From NCBI GenBank assembly GCA_030668025.1, contig DAOUUT010000253.1, forward strand, positions 1 through 5,356: a stretch of DNA of 5,356 nt, given 5' to 3'. Below the pieces are notes generated by a model. That model worked only from the letters and a program-made list of their open reading frames with translations, was not told the origin of the DNA and searched no databases. The DNA comes from Promethearchaeota archaeon (GTDB lineage Archaea; Asgardarchaeota; Lokiarchaeia; Sigynarchaeales; SOKP01). Below, piece by piece: positions 5,106 through 5,356 of this stretch (its first letter is position 1; each line of letters begins with the position of its first letter). The position numbers and the translations under genes are program-made.

Positions 5106-5356
5106 ATGGACGAATACACAGATTTAGATTGGAATTGGGATTTTTACGACGAACTTGTTGATGATGTGGACGAAAATAAAAATATCATTCAATGTATTTC
5201 GTGTGGAAAGTGCGTAGGGGATTGTCCTGCTGCGAAAGTATCTAACTTTAACAGTAGAAAAATTATTAAGAAAGTTCTCCGCGGCGATAGAAGCGTTTTG
5301 AAAGATTCTGATATTTGGTATTGCTATTTATGCGAAAGATGTAAACGAGTTTGTCC
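5106..5356 (+). CDS. hdrC: Heterodisulfide reductase subunit C-like [4Fe-4S] protein, N-terminal part
   Basis: The gene runs off the right edge; 84 residues are visible. Two complete Fe-S motifs are present: CISCGKCVGDCP (Cys30, 33, 36, 40) and CYLCERCKRVCP (Cys73, 76, 79, 83). They are separated by about 32 residues containing RKIIKKVLRGDR, the spacing and linker type seen in HdrC. HdrC carries two [4Fe-4S] clusters and passes electrons between HdrA or a membrane partner and the catalytic HdrB in heterodisulfide (CoM-S-S-CoB) or related disulfide/electron-bifurcating chemistry, in the cytoplasm. hdrB and/or hdrA may follow outside the window. The first 23 residues are strikingly acidic (11 Asp/Glu). 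The ATG at 5106 is the first ATG in a frame open from 5004; a TTG at 5013 would add 31 residues. GlpC/LutA-type proteins share such motifs and cannot be fully excluded. Confidence 0.82.
   Translation, partial: MDEYTDLDWNWDFYDELVDDVDENKNIIQCISCGKCVGDCPAAKVSNFNSRKIIKKVLRGDRSVLKDSDIWYCYLCERCKRVC

Noticed and set aside
1..5356. CRISPR arrays, insertion sequences, tRNA or rRNA genes, toxin-antitoxin or phage-defence genes
   Set aside because: I looked for them on both strands; no direct-repeat array, transposase motif, cloverleaf-like sequence or defence protein was seen.

Overview
This AT-rich window (roughly 30% G+C by eye) looks archaeal. Most gene starts lack a strong Shine-Dalgarno, TATA-like boxes of the form TTATAAA[T/A/G] sit ahead of several genes, and transcripts appear to end in bare T-tracts. 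Two features suggest an Asgard (Loki-like) archaeon: a longin-like protein carrying winged-helix modules (3866-4942), and an HdrC-type iron-sulfur protein at the right edge. The Asgard assignment is inference from protein character; no marker gene is present to prove it.

Layout: (1) The left edge holds the first 61 codons of a minus-strand glycerophosphodiester phosphodiesterase. It is divergent across a 108-bp AT-rich spacer from (2) a plus-strand VTT/DedA-family (TVP38/TMEM64-like) membrane protein at 292-1128. (3) After a T-rich dyad comes a two-gene overlapping unit: a 150-aa four-helix membrane protein (1257-1709) and a membrane-anchored alpha/beta hydrolase (about 1702-2991). The hydrolase has an intact HGGG / GGSAG / Asp / His catalytic set, and its charge pattern places the catalytic domain outside the cell. 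A 13-T tract ends this unit. (4) Two small orphan proteins of unknown function follow, at 3075-3260 and 3476-3727, separated by a 215-bp spacer with no further gene. (5) The longin-like plus tandem winged-helix protein follows at 3866-4942, behind a 21-bp palindrome and a TATA box. (6) The window ends inside hdrC, from 5106, with both four-cysteine Fe-S motifs visible.

How they may work together: the left half has a membrane theme, with phosphodiester headgroup hydrolysis, a putative lipid scramblase/flippase family protein and a surface esterase. This theme is suggestive and not proof of a pathway. The right half joins a possible small-GTPase-interface or DNA-binding adaptor to the start of an electron-transfer (heterodisulfide reductase-type) locus; each gene there seems to have its own promoter. 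I found no CRISPR array, insertion sequence, tRNA, rRNA or recognisable defence system.
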